This document shows, piece by piece, positions 8,783 through 17,331 of a stretch of 64,000 nucleotides of DNA; the first letter of the stretch is position 1; the number at the start of each line of letters is the position of its first letter. Location: the NCBI RefSeq assembly GCF_000820085.1, contig NZ_CDBN01000050.1, forward strand, positions 1 through 64,000, read 5' to 3'. Origin of the DNA: Aeromonas sanarellii. GTDB taxonomy: Bacteria > Pseudomonadota > Gammaproteobacteria > Enterobacterales > Aeromonadaceae. The notes under the pieces are model-generated. The model ran no database searches. It had not been told where the DNA came from and saw only the letters and a list, made by a program, of their open reading frames with translations. The translations under genes and the position numbers were made by a program.

Positions 8783-10057
8783 TCAGAACTCCCCGGCGGT
8801 GATGGCCTCGCGGATGGCGCAGGTCAATACCCTCAGCTCCTCGGGGCTGATGACGAAGGGGGGCATCAGGTAGATGAGCCTGCCAAAGGGACGGATCCAG
8901 GCGCCCAGCTCCACGAACTTGCGCTGGATGCGCGCCACGTCCACCCGCTCCTTCATCTCCACCACCCCGATGGCGCCAAGCACCCGCACGTCCGCCACCG
9001 CCGGATTCAGGGTCAGCTGTACCAGCTCTGTTTTGAGCTGATGCTCGATGGCTTGCACCCGATCGCGCCAAGGCGATGCCAGCAGCAGCTCGATAGAGGC
9101 GTTGGCCACGGCGCACGCTAATGGATTGCCCATAAAGGTGGGGCCGTGCATAAAGACCCCGGCCTTGCCGTCACAGACGGTGCGGGCGACATGCTCGGTG
9201 GTGAGGGTGGCCGACAGCGTCAGGTAGCCGCCGGTGAGCGCTTTGCCCAGACACAGGATGTCGGGGCTGATCCCCGCCCAGTCACAGGCAAACAGCTGGC
9301 CGGTGCGGCCAAAGCCGGTGGCAATCTCGTCGGCGATGAGCAGCAGGCCGAACTCGTCGCACAGGGCGCGCACCCACTGCAGGTAGCGGGGGTGATAGAA
9401 GCGCATGCCGCCGGCGCCCTGCACTATGGGCTCGAGCACGATGGCGGCGATCTCTTCATGGTGATCCGCCACCAGGGTCGCCAGCTCCACCACGCACTGC
9501 TCGTCCCACTCGGCGTGGAAGCGGCAGCCGGGGGCTTCCACGAAATGGTGCTCGGGCAGGAAGCCCTTGTAGAGCTCGTGCATGCCGCCATCGGGATCGC
9601 AGACGCTCATGGCGCCGAAGGTGTCACCGTGATAGCCGCCCCTAAGGGAGACGAATTTGGTGCGGGGCGTCCCCTTGGCGTGCCAGTACTGCTGGGCCAT
9701 CTTGAGGGCCACCTCCACCGCCACCGAGCCGGAGTCCGCCAGAAAGACCCGATCCAGCCCCTTTGGGGTTATCTCAACCAGCTTGCGGCAGAGCTCGACC
9801 GCCGGGGCATGGGTCAGGCCGCCAAACATCACGTGGGACATCTTGCCGAGCTGGGCGGTGGCGGCCGCGTTGAGCTCAGGCACCTGGTAGCCGTGCACGC
9901 AGGCCCACCAGGAGCTCATGCCATCCACCAGCTCGCGCCCGTCCGTCAGGGTGAGGGTCACCCCCTTGGCGCTGGCCACTTCGTAGCAGGGCAGGGGATG
10001 GGTGAGGGAGGTATAGGGATGCCAGACGTGGTGCAGGTCGAATTCTTGATTGGTCAT
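8783..10057 (-). CDS. bioA: Adenosylmethionine-8-amino-7-oxononanoate aminotransferase
   Basis: A 424-residue class III PLP aminotransferase that converts KAPA to DAPA using S-adenosylmethionine as amino donor (biotin synthesis). Recognised by HHVWHPYTS at the N-terminus, DGMSSWW, the SHVMFGGLTHAP block, and the PLP lysine in LCLGKALTGG. The ATG at 10057 gives an N-terminus aligned with E. coli BioA; the upstream frame to 10474 is a reading of the bioB antisense strand. Transcribed divergently from bioBFCD, with a BirA operator covering the shared promoter region. The ribosome site is poor (ACAGAACACAAA), suggesting modest translation. Confidence 0.97.
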   Translation of the reverse strand: MTNQEFDLHHVWHPYTSLTHPLPCYEVASAKGVTLTLTDGRELVDGMSSWWACVHGYQVPELNAAATAQLGKMSHVMFGGLTHAPAVELCRKLVEITPKGLDRVFLADSGSVAVEVALKMAQQYWHAKGTPRTKFVSLRGGYHGDTFGAMSVCDPDGGMHELYKGFLPEHHFVEAPGCRFHAEWDEQCVVELATLVADHHEEIAAIVLEPIVQGAGGMRFYHPRYLQWVRALCDEFGLLLIADEIATGFGRTGQLFACDWAGISPDILCLGKALTGGYLTLSATLTTEHVARTVCDGKAGVFMHGPTFMGNPLACAVANASIELLLASPWRDRVQAIEHQLKTELVQLTLNPAVADVRVLGAIGVVEMKERVDVARIQRKFVELGAWIRPFGRLIYLMPPFVISPEELRVLTCAIREAITAGEF

Positions 10058-10068
10058 TTTGTGTTCTG

Positions 10069-10102
10069 TTGTCAATTGATTTGATCTGGTCGGTGTTGAC
10101 AG
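10069..10102. promoter_or_regulatory. BirA (biotin repressor) operator
   Basis: TTGTCAATT - 16 bp - TGTTGACAG. The half-sites correspond to TTGTAAACC and GGTTTACAA of the E. coli bio operator with exactly the same 16-bp spacing, and the flanking GTCTAC just to the right is also shared with E. coli. The site overlaps the -35 box of the bioB promoter. Repression by biotinyl-AMP-loaded BirA is expected in both directions. Confidence 0.8.
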
Positions 10103-10123
10103 TCTACGCGCGCTCTCTACACT
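10096..10123 (+). promoter_or_regulatory. bioBFCD promoter
   Basis: A consensus -35 TTGACA (10096-10101) and TACACT (10118-10123) are separated by 16 bp. The -35 lies inside the right half of the BirA operator, giving a direct mechanism for repression. The leader to the bioB start is about 120 nt. Confidence 0.7.
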
Positions 10124-10249
10124 AGCCAACAATTTCAGCCACTTGGCTTCGCGCACGCCCTTGCGGTGCATAGTCCAGCTGGCGGGTTCTGCGGCCATCT
10201 CTCCATGAGCGCGGCGCAGGATCCCACCTATAACAACCGGAAGCCATGT

Positions 10250-11338
10250 ATGAATGCTCTCACCGCGGGCGCCCACGCCCTTCGTCACGACTGGACCCTG
10301 ACCGAGGTTCAGGCTCTCTTTGCCCTGCCATTCAACGATCTGCTGTTCCAGGCCCAGACGGTGCACCGCACCCATTTTGACCCGAACGAGGTGCAGGTGA
10401 GCACCCTGCTCTCCATCAAGACCGGCGCCTGCCCGGAGGATTGCAAATACTGCCCCCAGAGCGCCCGCTATCACACCGGGCTCGAGACCGAGCGGCTGAT
10501 GGAGGTGGAAAAGGTGCTGGAGCGGGCCCGGGAAGCCAAGGCCAACGGCTCGTCCCGTTTCTGCATGGGGGCCGCCTGGCGCAACCCCAAGGAGAAGGAC
10601 ATGCCCTACATCATCCGGATGATTGAAGAGGTGCGCGGGCTCGGCATGGAGACCTGCATGACGCTAGGGATGCTGACTGCCGATCAGGCGGCGCGTCTCG
10701 GGGCCGCGGGGCTGGATTACTACAACCACAACCTCGACACCTCGCCGGAGTTTTACGGCGACATCATCACCACCCGCACCTATCAGGACCGGCTCGATAC
10801 CCTGGAGCACGTGCGCGGCGCCGGGATGAAGGTCTGCTCCGGCGGCATCGTCGGCATGGGGGAGCAGGCGAAAGACCGGGCGGGCCTTCTGATGGCGCTC
10901 GCCAACCTGCCGCGCCACCCGGAGAGCGTGCCCATCAACATGCTGGTCAAGGTGAAGGGAACGCCCCTGGAGAACCAGGAGAACCTGGACCCGTTCGAAT
11001 TTATCCGCACCATCGCCGTGGCACGCATCATGATGCCCGCCTCCCACGTGCGCCTCTCCGCCGGGCGGGAGAAGATGAACGAGCAGATGCAGGCCATGTG
11101 CTTTATGGCGGGGGCAAATTCGATATTTTATGGCTGCAAGCTGCTGACCACTCCCAATCCGGACGAGAACAGCGACATGCAGCTCTTCAAGCGCCTCGGC
11201 ATCCGCCCCGCCCAGCGGGCCCAGAAGCCGGATCAGGTTCAAGAGGAGGAGCTGCTGGCCGAGGTGAGTCGCCAGAGCGAGCCCAGCGAGCTCTTCTACG
11301 ACGCTACTCGTCCCCGCACAGACGCCGTCCGTACATGA
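10250..11338 (+). CDS. bioB: Biotin synthase
   Basis: A 362-residue radical-SAM enzyme that inserts sulfur into dethiobiotin. The radical-SAM [4Fe-4S] motif is [10 protein letters not shown], and residues of the [2Fe-2S] site lie in [21 protein letters not shown] and [12 protein letters not shown]. The ATG at 10250 has GGAAG 6 nt upstream; the frame runs open further upstream through the operator region and is not credible there. First gene of bioBFCD. Its stop overlaps the bioF start (ATGATGA), so the pair is translationally coupled. Confidence 0.98.
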   Translation: MNALTAGAHALRHDWTLTEVQALFALPFNDLLFQAQTVHRTHFDPNEVQVSTLLSIKTGACPEDCKYCPQSARYHTGLETERLMEVEKVLERAREAKANGSSRFCMGAAWRNPKEKDMPYIIRMIEEVRGLGMETCMTLGMLTADQAARLGAAGLDYYNHNLDTSPEFYGDIITTRTYQDRLDTLEHVRGAGMKVCSGGIVGMGEQAKDRAGLLMALANLPRHPESVPINMLVKVKGTPLENQENLDPFEFIRTIAVARIMMPASHVRLSAGREKMNEQMQAMCFMAGANSIFYGCKLLTTPNPDENSDMQLFKRLGIRPAQRAQKPDQVQEEELLAEVSRQSEPSELFYDATRPRTDAVRT

Positions 11339-12531
11339 TGACGCCCGTTGTCACCAGCCCCTTTGCACTGGGGCAGGCCCTGGCCGAGCGTGAGCAGGCC
11401 GCCCTGCTGCGCCGCCGCACCCCGGTGGAGGCCGCGAGCGGCGGGCGGATCCGGGTCGGGGGGCGGGACTACCTCAACGTCTCTGGCAACGACTACCTGG
11501 GGCTCGCGGGCCATACCGCCATCAAGGCCGCCTTCGCGGCAGGCGTGGCGCAATATGGCGCGGGCGCCGGCGCCTCGCCCTTGGTGACCGGCTACAGCCG
11601 CGCTCACCAGCAGCTGGAAGAGACGCTGGCCGACTGGCTCGGGGTGGAGGCGGTGCTGCTGTTCAACTGCGGCTTCTCCGCCAACCAGGCGGTGCTCAAG
11701 GCCCTGCTCGGCAAGGAGCATCTGCTGTGGCAGGACAGGCTCAACCATGCCTCCCTGCAGGAGATGGGCAGCCAGCTCCCCTGCAGGATGAAGCGCTTCG
11801 GTCATAACGACATGGCGGCCTTGGAACGGCTGCTTGAGCCAAACCGGGGCCTGATCGTCTCGGAAGGGGTGTTCAGCATGGACGGGGATCAGGGTCCCTG
11901 GGTTGAACTTGCAACATTGGCTGCCCAGAGCGGCAACTGGCTGATGATCGACGATGCCCACGGTATTGGGGTGCTTGGGGCCGAGGGGCGCGGCACCCTG
12001 GCGGCCCAGGGGGTTGCTCCTGCCAGCGTGCACATCCAGATGGGGACCTTTGGCAAGGCGCTCGGGGTGGCCGGCGCCTTCGTGGGCGGCAGTCGCGAGC
12101 TGGTGGAGTATCTGGTCAACTTCGCCCGCCACTACGTCTACAGCACCCATATGCCCCCCGCCCAGGCGTGCGCCGTGCGCCAGAGCATCGAGCTGGTACG
12201 CGTAGCCGACGAGGCCCGTGCCCACCTTGCTCGCCTTGTCGCCCGCTTTCGGCAGGGGGCGCGGTCCCTGGGTTGGCAGCTGGGGGCAAGCGACACCCCC
12301 ATCCAGCCGCTGCTGGTGGGAGAGAGCGGTGCTGCCCTGCAACTGGCCGAGCGGCTGCGGGAGCGCGGCATCTGGGCCGGGGCCATCCGCCCGCCGACGG
12401 TGCCGGTCGGCACGGCGCGCCTTCGCATCACCCTGTGCGCTGCCCACGGCGAGGACGACGTGGATCGCCTGCTCGAGGCCCTGGGTCCGCGCCCGGCCAC
12501 CGACGAGAGAGGGGGCGGCCATGCTCCATGA
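11335..12531 (+). CDS. bioF: 8-amino-7-oxononanoate synthase
   Basis: A 398-residue alpha-oxoamine synthase (PLP). It condenses pimeloyl-ACP/CoA with L-alanine to KAPA. Visible signatures are [21 protein letters not shown] and the PLP lysine in [10 protein letters not shown]. Two adjacent ATGs (11335 and 11338) overlap the bioB stop; the first is used here, and the difference is one residue. No separate Shine-Dalgarno sequence is visible, consistent with coupling to bioB. Its 3-prime end overlaps bioC by 11 nt. Confidence 0.96.
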   Translation: MMTPVVTSPFALGQALAEREQAALLRRRTPVEAASGGRIRVGGRDYLNVSGNDYLGLAGHTAIKAAFAAGVAQYGAGAGASPLVTGYSRAHQQLEETLADWLGVEAVLLFNCGFSANQAVLKALLGKEHLLWQDRLNHASLQEMGSQLPCRMKRFGHNDMAALERLLEPNRGLIVSEGVFSMDGDQGPWVELATLAAQSGNWLMIDDAHGIGVLGAEGRGTLAAQGVAPASVHIQMGTFGKALGVAGAFVGGSRELVEYLVNFARHYVYSTHMPPAQACAVRQSIELVRVADEARAHLARLVARFRQGARSLGWQLGASDTPIQPLLVGESGAALQLAERLRERGIWAGAIRPPTVPVGTARLRITLCAAHGEDDVDRLLEALGPRPATDERGGGHAP

Positions 12532-13324
12532 GCGTTTCCAGTCGGTGGACAAGGCGCAGCTCGCCCGCCGCTTCGGGGCGGCGGCCCGTCACTACGACGC
12601 CCACGCCCGCTTCCAGCAGGAGGTGGGGCAGGCACTGCTGGTGTGCATGGACGAGGGGGGCGTGAAAGAGGTGCGCTCAGGGGCCGGGCTGGATCTGGGC
12701 TGCGGTACCGGTTTCTTCCTGCCTGCCCTGGCGCCTCGCTGCGAGACGCTGACCGGGCTGGATCTCGCCCCCGGCATGCTGGCCCAGGCCGCCCTTCGCG
12801 GCAGCGGTGTCCGCCTGGTGTGCGGCGACGCGGAGGCGCTCCCCTTTGCCGACCAGAGCCTGGACTGGGTCTTCTCCAGCCTGGCCCTGCAGTGGTGCGA
12901 GCGTCCGGCCCAGGCCTTCGCCGAGCTCAACCGGGTGCTCAAACCCGGTGGCCAGGTCTTCTTCTCGACCCTGCTTTCGGGGTCCCTGTGGCAACTGCGG
13001 GAGGCCTGGCGCGCCGTCGATGGCCGCGCCCACGTCAATCGCTTCCTGACGCTGCCCCAGTTGCAACAGGCGGCCCGTGACGGGGGCTTCGAGACCCCTG
13101 AGCTCTGCCCGCTGACCTGGTCCCTCGCCTACCCGGCGCTCAGCGGACTGCTGCGCGACCTCAAGGGGATAGGCGCGAGTCAGGTCAACGACGAGCGGCC
13201 CGCGGGCCTGGGTCATCGCCAGCGCCTGGTGCGCCTGGGGGAGGCCTACGAGCGTTATCGCCAGCCCGACGGCCTGCTGGCCGCCAGCTACGAGGTTTGC
13301 CTCGGGCGCCTGATCCGGGCATAA
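12521..13324 (+). CDS. bioC: Malonyl-ACP O-methyltransferase
   Basis: A 267-residue SAM-dependent methyltransferase that methylates malonyl-ACP to start pimeloyl chain synthesis on the fatty acid machinery. The SAM-binding motif LDLGCGTGFFLPAL, the acidic TGLDLAPGML and the VFSSLALQWC block are typical of BioC. The start ATG at 12521 overlaps the bioF end. The pathway needs a pimeloyl-ACP methyl esterase (BioH), which is not in this cluster; the alpha/beta hydrolase at 58.7 kb is YbfF-like, not BioH. Confidence 0.93.
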   Translation: MLHERFQSVDKAQLARRFGAAARHYDAHARFQQEVGQALLVCMDEGGVKEVRSGAGLDLGCGTGFFLPALAPRCETLTGLDLAPGMLAQAALRGSGVRLVCGDAEALPFADQSLDWVFSSLALQWCERPAQAFAELNRVLKPGGQVFFSTLLSGSLWQLREAWRAVDGRAHVNRFLTLPQLQQAARDGGFETPELCPLTWSLAYPALSGLLRDLKGIGASQVNDERPAGLGHRQRLVRLGEAYERYRQPDGLLAASYEVCLGRLIRA

Positions 13325-13444
13325 GCCGTTCGCCAACCAAGCGTCATCACCGGGTCCGCAGCTCAGCGCGGCCCGAACTTGTCACCGAACATCATGAGCG
13401 CGCGCAGGCAGGCATGTCGCCCGCCATCGCGCCGAGGAGTCATC

Positions 13445-14125
13445 ATGGCCAGATCCTATTTCATCACGGGCACGGACACCGATGTGGGCAAGACGCTGGT
13501 CGCCCGTACCCTGCTGCACGCCTTCGCCGCTCAAGGCATCCCCTGCGCCGGCTACAAGCCGATTTCCGCCGGCTGTGCCCGCACCCCGGCGGGGCTGCGC
13601 AACCTCGATGCCCAGTTGCTGCAGGCGGCCGCCAGCCTGCCTCTGCCCTACGAGAAGGTCAACCCCTATGCCTTCGAGCCCCCCATAGCCCCCCATATCG
13701 CCGCCCGGGAGGCGGGGGAGAGCATCCCCTTCGCCGGCCTGTCGGCTGGGCTGCGGGAGATAGAGGCGAGCGGGGCCGATCTCGTGATCGTCGAGGGGGC
13801 GGGGGGCTGGTTGCTGCCGCTGGATCACCAGCATCTGCTCTCGGACTGGGTCGCCCTTGAGCGGTTGCCGGTGATCCTGGTGGTGGGGGCCAGGCTGGGG
13901 TGTCTCAACCATGCCCTGCTCACCGTCTCCGCCATTCGCCAGCAGGGGCTGACCCTGGCGGGCTGGGTCATCAACCGGGTGGATCCGCACATGAATCGTT
14001 ATCCGGAGAACCTGGCGACCTTGAAAGCCTTGCTGCCGGCCCCATTTTTGGGTGAGATACCCTTCGTGGAGGCACCGCACGAGACGGACTTGCGCGACTG
14101 CCTCGACATCTCGTCCCTGCTCTGA
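13445..14125 (+). CDS. bioD: Dethiobiotin synthetase
   Basis: A 226-residue P-loop enzyme that closes the ureido ring of dethiobiotin from DAPA, CO2 and ATP. The N-terminal GTDTDVGKT is the ATP site; GYKPISAG and VEGAGGWLLPL are the family substrate and Mg blocks. The ATG at 13445 has GAGGAG 5-10 nt upstream; the frame's earlier ATG at 13379 has none and would add a non-homologous tail. A gap of 120 nt separates it from bioC, longer than the other junctions in the operon, but I see no terminator there. Confidence 0.97.
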   Translation: MARSYFITGTDTDVGKTLVARTLLHAFAAQGIPCAGYKPISAGCARTPAGLRNLDAQLLQAAASLPLPYEKVNPYAFEPPIAPHIAAREAGESIPFAGLSAGLREIEASGADLVIVEGAGGWLLPLDHQHLLSDWVALERLPVILVVGARLGCLNHALLTVSAIRQQGLTLAGWVINRVDPHMNRYPENLATLKALLPAPFLGEIPFVEAPHETDLRDCLDISSLL

Positions 14126-14238
14126 GGCCAGACATTCAGCAATCATTCATCGTGTCTGTCTATTATCTGGGGCAAGTGTGGCATCGGTCGCCCCTGGGGT
14201 GACCCGAGCCATGCATCCATATCTCACAAGGAGTCAAT

Positions 14239-15111
14239 ATGAAGCGAATTATGCTATTCCTGGTGACCAACCTGGCCGTCATGCTGGTGCTGGGGGTGGT
14301 GCTCAATATCCTGTTCTCGGTTCTGGGGATCAACAAGTCCAGCATTTCCGGGCTGTTGGTGTTCTGCGCCGTGTTCGGTTTTGGGGGTTCCTTTATCTCC
14401 TTGCTGATGTCCAAGTGGATGGCCAAGCGCAGCTATGGCGTCCAGGTCATCGAGCAGCCCCGCAACGAGACCGAGCACTGGTTGGTGAGCACGGTCGCCC
14501 GTCAGGCCCGTGAGGCTGGCATCAAGATGCCGGAAGTGGGGATCTACGACTCCCCCGAGATGAACGCCTTCGCCACCGGCGCCCGCCGCGACGACTCCCT
14601 CGTGGCCGTGTCGTCCGGCCTGCTCTACAGCATGAGCCGCGACGAGGCGGAAGCCGTGCTGGCCCACGAGGTGAGCCACGTGGCCAACGGCGACATGGTG
14701 ACCCTGACCCTGATCCAGGGGGTGGTGAACACCTTCGTGATGTTCTTTGCCCGCATCGTGGCCGGCGTCATCAGCAACGTCTTCAGCTCCAACAACGACG
14801 AGGAGAGCAGCAGCTCCGGCGGCTTCGCCTATATGATCACCGTGTTCGTGCTGGAGATGGTGTTCGGCGTGCTGGCCTCCATGATCGTCATGTGGTTCAG
14901 CCGTCAGCGCGAGTTCCGCGCCGACGCCGGTGCCGCCAAGCTGGCCGGCCGTGACAAGATGATCGCCGCCCTGCAGCGTCTCGCCCGCGGTGCCGAGCCG
15001 CAGCTGGAAGGTTCCATGATGGCCTTCGGCATCAACGGCAAGCGTTCCATGAGCGAGCTGTTCATGAGCCACCCGCCCATCGAGCAGCGCATCGCCGCCC
15101 TGCGTGGCTGA
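14239..15111 (+). CDS. htpX: Membrane zinc metalloprotease HtpX
   Basis: A 290-residue M48B protease of the inner membrane that degrades misfolded membrane proteins together with FtsH. Two N-terminal TM segments (about 4-28 and 36-56), the zinc site HEVSH (H143, E144, H147) and two further hydrophobic segments (about 155-175 and 195-215) match E. coli HtpX (293 aa). A serine-rich stretch lies between TM3 and TM4. AAGGAG sits 7 nt upstream of the ATG. In E. coli it is under the Cpx and sigma-32 stress responses; I could not identify a convincing CpxR or sigma-32 site here. Confidence 0.97.
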   Translation: MKRIMLFLVTNLAVMLVLGVVLNILFSVLGINKSSISGLLVFCAVFGFGGSFISLLMSKWMAKRSYGVQVIEQPRNETEHWLVSTVARQAREAGIKMPEVGIYDSPEMNAFATGARRDDSLVAVSSGLLYSMSRDEAEAVLAHEVSHVANGDMVTLTLIQGVVNTFVMFFARIVAGVISNVFSSNNDEESSSSGGFAYMITVFVLEMVFGVLASMIVMWFSRQREFRADAGAAKLAGRDKMIAALQRLARGAEPQLEGSMMAFGINGKRSMSELFMSHPPIEQRIAALRG

Positions 15112-15128
15112 TGGCCAGACACCACAAG

Positions 15129-15156
15129 AAAACGGCTGCCCAGGGGCAGCCGTTTT
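15129..15156. terminator. Bidirectional terminator between htpX and the MOSC reductase
   Basis: AACGGCTGCC (15131-15140) and GGCAGCCGTT (15145-15154) form a perfect 10-bp stem over CAGG, with TTTTG on the plus side and TTTTC on the minus side. It serves the convergent genes ending at 15111 and 15193. Confidence 0.85.
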
Positions 15157-15192
15157 GCTTTTCGGGGCGGGGCGTTTTGCCCCCCGATCACC

Positions 15193-16995
15193 CTATTCGA
15201 CCACGAGATCCGTCAGGGGCACGGCGCAGCAGGCGAGGAACTTGCCCTGGGCCCGCTCGGCGGCGGTGATGGCCGGTGCATCCGGGTGATCCACCTCTCC
15301 CGACAACAGCGTCTGCTTGCAACTGCCGCAGATGCCGGCGCGGCAGCTCCAGGGTAGCTCTACCCCCTGCTTGTTGGCCTGATCCAGCACTGTACCCTGG
15401 TTGTTGCCGGCAAACTCCCGCTCCCCGATACGCAGCCGCACCGCCTGGTGAGGGCGTGCCACCGAGAGGATGGCGCCGCCAAAGCTCTCCTGGCGGATGC
15501 GATCGGCGGGCACGCCGAGGGCGGTCAGCCGGTTGGCCGCGTCGGCCATAAAGCCCTGGGGACCGCAGACGAACACCTCTCGTCCGGCCAGCCCCTTGAC
15601 CTGGCCGAGGTGGCTGTCATCCAGCCGTCCCTTGAGCCCCTGCCAGTGCGCCTCGGGCTGGCTCAGGATCAGGGTGAGGGTCATCCCCTGCCGCGCCAGT
15701 GCGTGCAGCTCGGCGGCGGCGGGGATGTCCGCCTCGCAGCGGCACAGGTGCATGAAGTGAACGTCATCCAGCTCCCCGCGCAGGGCCAGGGTGCGGGCAA
15801 TGGAGAGCATGGGGGTGACGCCGGATCCCGCCGAGAGCAGCAGCAGGGCGCGCTCGGCTCCCAGGTGAAACTCCCCGGCAGGGGCGGCCGCCAGCAGGCG
15901 GTCACCCACCTGCAACTGCCGGTGCAGCCAGGGGGAGATGCGGCCCTCGCCGAGGCGCTTGACGCTGATGCCGTAACGCTCGGGCCGCTCCGGGGTGGAG
16001 CTCAGGGTATAGCGCCGCTGCAGCCGCTCGCCCTTGATGTCGAGGCTGATGGGCAGGTGCTGGCCCGGCAGGTAGTCGGGCAGGGGCTCGCCGTCGGCGG
16101 CCTCGAACCAGAAGGTCTCCAGATCCCGCGCCAGGGGCTCCCTGGCCACGCACACCAGCTCGCGTTTTTTGGGGGCTGCGTTGGGGTAGACAGGCGGGCG
16201 TACCCGCTCCAGCACCTCGATCTCGCTGCCCGCCTCGATCCACCCCTCGTTCAGGGCCACCAGGTTCTGGCCGAAGTAGACCTCCCCATCCTCGCCACGG
16301 CGATAGCGGCTGAGGGTGGCGAGCGGCTCTTTCAGGGCGTTGAAGCGATCCGTGCCCGGTTCCACCGTGGTCATGATGCAGCGGCTGCACGGCTTGGCGA
16401 CCCGAAACTCCACCTCGCCGATGAGGATCCGCTTCCAGCCGTCCTCCTCGAAGGGGCGGGTGCCGCTCGCTACCAGGTTGGTGCGAAACTGGCTCATCTG
16501 GTGCAAGGCGTCGGATCTCAGGTTGAGATCCTCAAGGGAACCCTGGCTGATGAGCAGCAGGGGATAGCCGTCGGCAAAGCTCACCCGGGTGCCGGTCTTC
16601 TCCCGGAAACGCGTGGACTCCTCGCCGAGCCAGAGCAGCGCAACTGGTTCGCCAGCCACCCGACTCAGCCAGCTGTCGGCGATCGGTGTGGTATGCAGGG
16701 CGGTGAAATGGTCGCTCCAGACCCCGGTGGCCCGAGGGGTGCGGGAATAATCCCGTTCTTGCAGGATGAGGGGCTCAAGGCCCGGATAGTGCAGTTGCAG
16801 GCCGCCATCCATGGGGGTCGCCACCACCTGTTGCAGCTGCGGATGGGTGCGGGCGGTGATGAAACTGCCGTCCGGCTTGACCACCATGTAGCGGCGATCC
16901 CCGGCGAGACCCTCTTCGGTGACCAGGGCGCGACTCAACGGCATGCCGGCCGTCGACTTGATGGGGTAGAGATGTATGCTGGCGAGGGTCGGCAT
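15193..16995 (-). CDS. MOSC domain - ferredoxin reductase fusion (YcbX-like)
   Basis: A 600-residue multidomain protein. MOSC N-terminal beta-barrel (about 1-120, from IHLYPIKSTAGM), MOSC domain (about 130-270, with KPCSRCIMTTVEPGT), an FAD/NAD(P)H ferredoxin-reductase module (about 290-510, with GQHLPISLDI, RRYTLSSTP and SAGSGVTPMLSI) and a C-terminal plant-type [2Fe-2S] ferredoxin (about 515-600, CRAGICGSC plus a distal cysteine). E. coli YcbX has MOSC plus [2Fe-2S] only (369 aa), so the reductase is an in-frame insertion that would let NAD(P)H feed the molybdenum centre directly. YcbX reduces N-hydroxylated compounds; the same role is inferred. AAGGA lies 8 nt before the ATG at 16995. Confidence 0.88.
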   Translation of the reverse strand: MPTLASIHLYPIKSTAGMPLSRALVTEEGLAGDRRYMVVKPDGSFITARTHPQLQQVVATPMDGGLQLHYPGLEPLILQERDYSRTPRATGVWSDHFTALHTTPIADSWLSRVAGEPVALLWLGEESTRFREKTGTRVSFADGYPLLLISQGSLEDLNLRSDALHQMSQFRTNLVASGTRPFEEDGWKRILIGEVEFRVAKPCSRCIMTTVEPGTDRFNALKEPLATLSRYRRGEDGEVYFGQNLVALNEGWIEAGSEIEVLERVRPPVYPNAAPKKRELVCVAREPLARDLETFWFEAADGEPLPDYLPGQHLPISLDIKGERLQRRYTLSSTPERPERYGISVKRLGEGRISPWLHRQLQVGDRLLAAAPAGEFHLGAERALLLLSAGSGVTPMLSIARTLALRGELDDVHFMHLCRCEADIPAAAELHALARQGMTLTLILSQPEAHWQGLKGRLDDSHLGQVKGLAGREVFVCGPQGFMADAANRLTALGVPADRIRQESFGGAILSVARPHQAVRLRIGEREFAGNNQGTVLDQANKQGVELPWSCRAGICGSCKQTLLSGEVDHPDAPAITAAERAQGKFLACCAVPLTDLVVE

Positions 16996-17331
16996 GTCTT
17001 GGTCCTTGTGCTGTGGCGAATCCGGTGAAGAGGGGAAGATAACGATTCCTGCCCCGAGCGGCAATCCTCTCTTCTCCCCCATGATGGGGGGCGGCGCATG
17101 GCCTCTGCCGCCCCGCCCTGTGATCGGGATCCGGTTGTGGGGGCCGGGCACCATAAAATGCAACATTTATTGATCCTGATCCGCCATGTCGTACAAAAAA
17201 CGGCCCATCATCGAACCAGCTTCCAGTTTCTGACGCTTTCGCTTCTTCCCCTCCGGCCACCGTCCGCCCAGGCGATACGGTATCAAGTGCATTCGGATGG
17301 GGCCTGTCACCCAGAAAGAAGAAAGCAATCT
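16996..17331. other. Divergent intergenic region, MOSC reductase | GltD-like/nifJ
   Basis: A gap of 336 bp without a supported gene. It carries the promoters of both divergent units. The recognisable element is an FNR-like sequence at 17170-17183, in the only AT-rich patch of the gap (17154-17180). Confidence 0.5.
17170..17183 (+). promoter_or_regulatory. FNR-like site upstream of the GltD-like/nifJ operon
   Basis: TTGAT-CCTG-ATCCG against TTGAT-N4-ATCAA: the left half-site is perfect and the right has 3 of 5 matches. It lies about 150 bp upstream of the operon's start codon. FNR control would suit a pyruvate:flavodoxin oxidoreductase, which is oxygen-sensitive. Confidence 0.4.
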
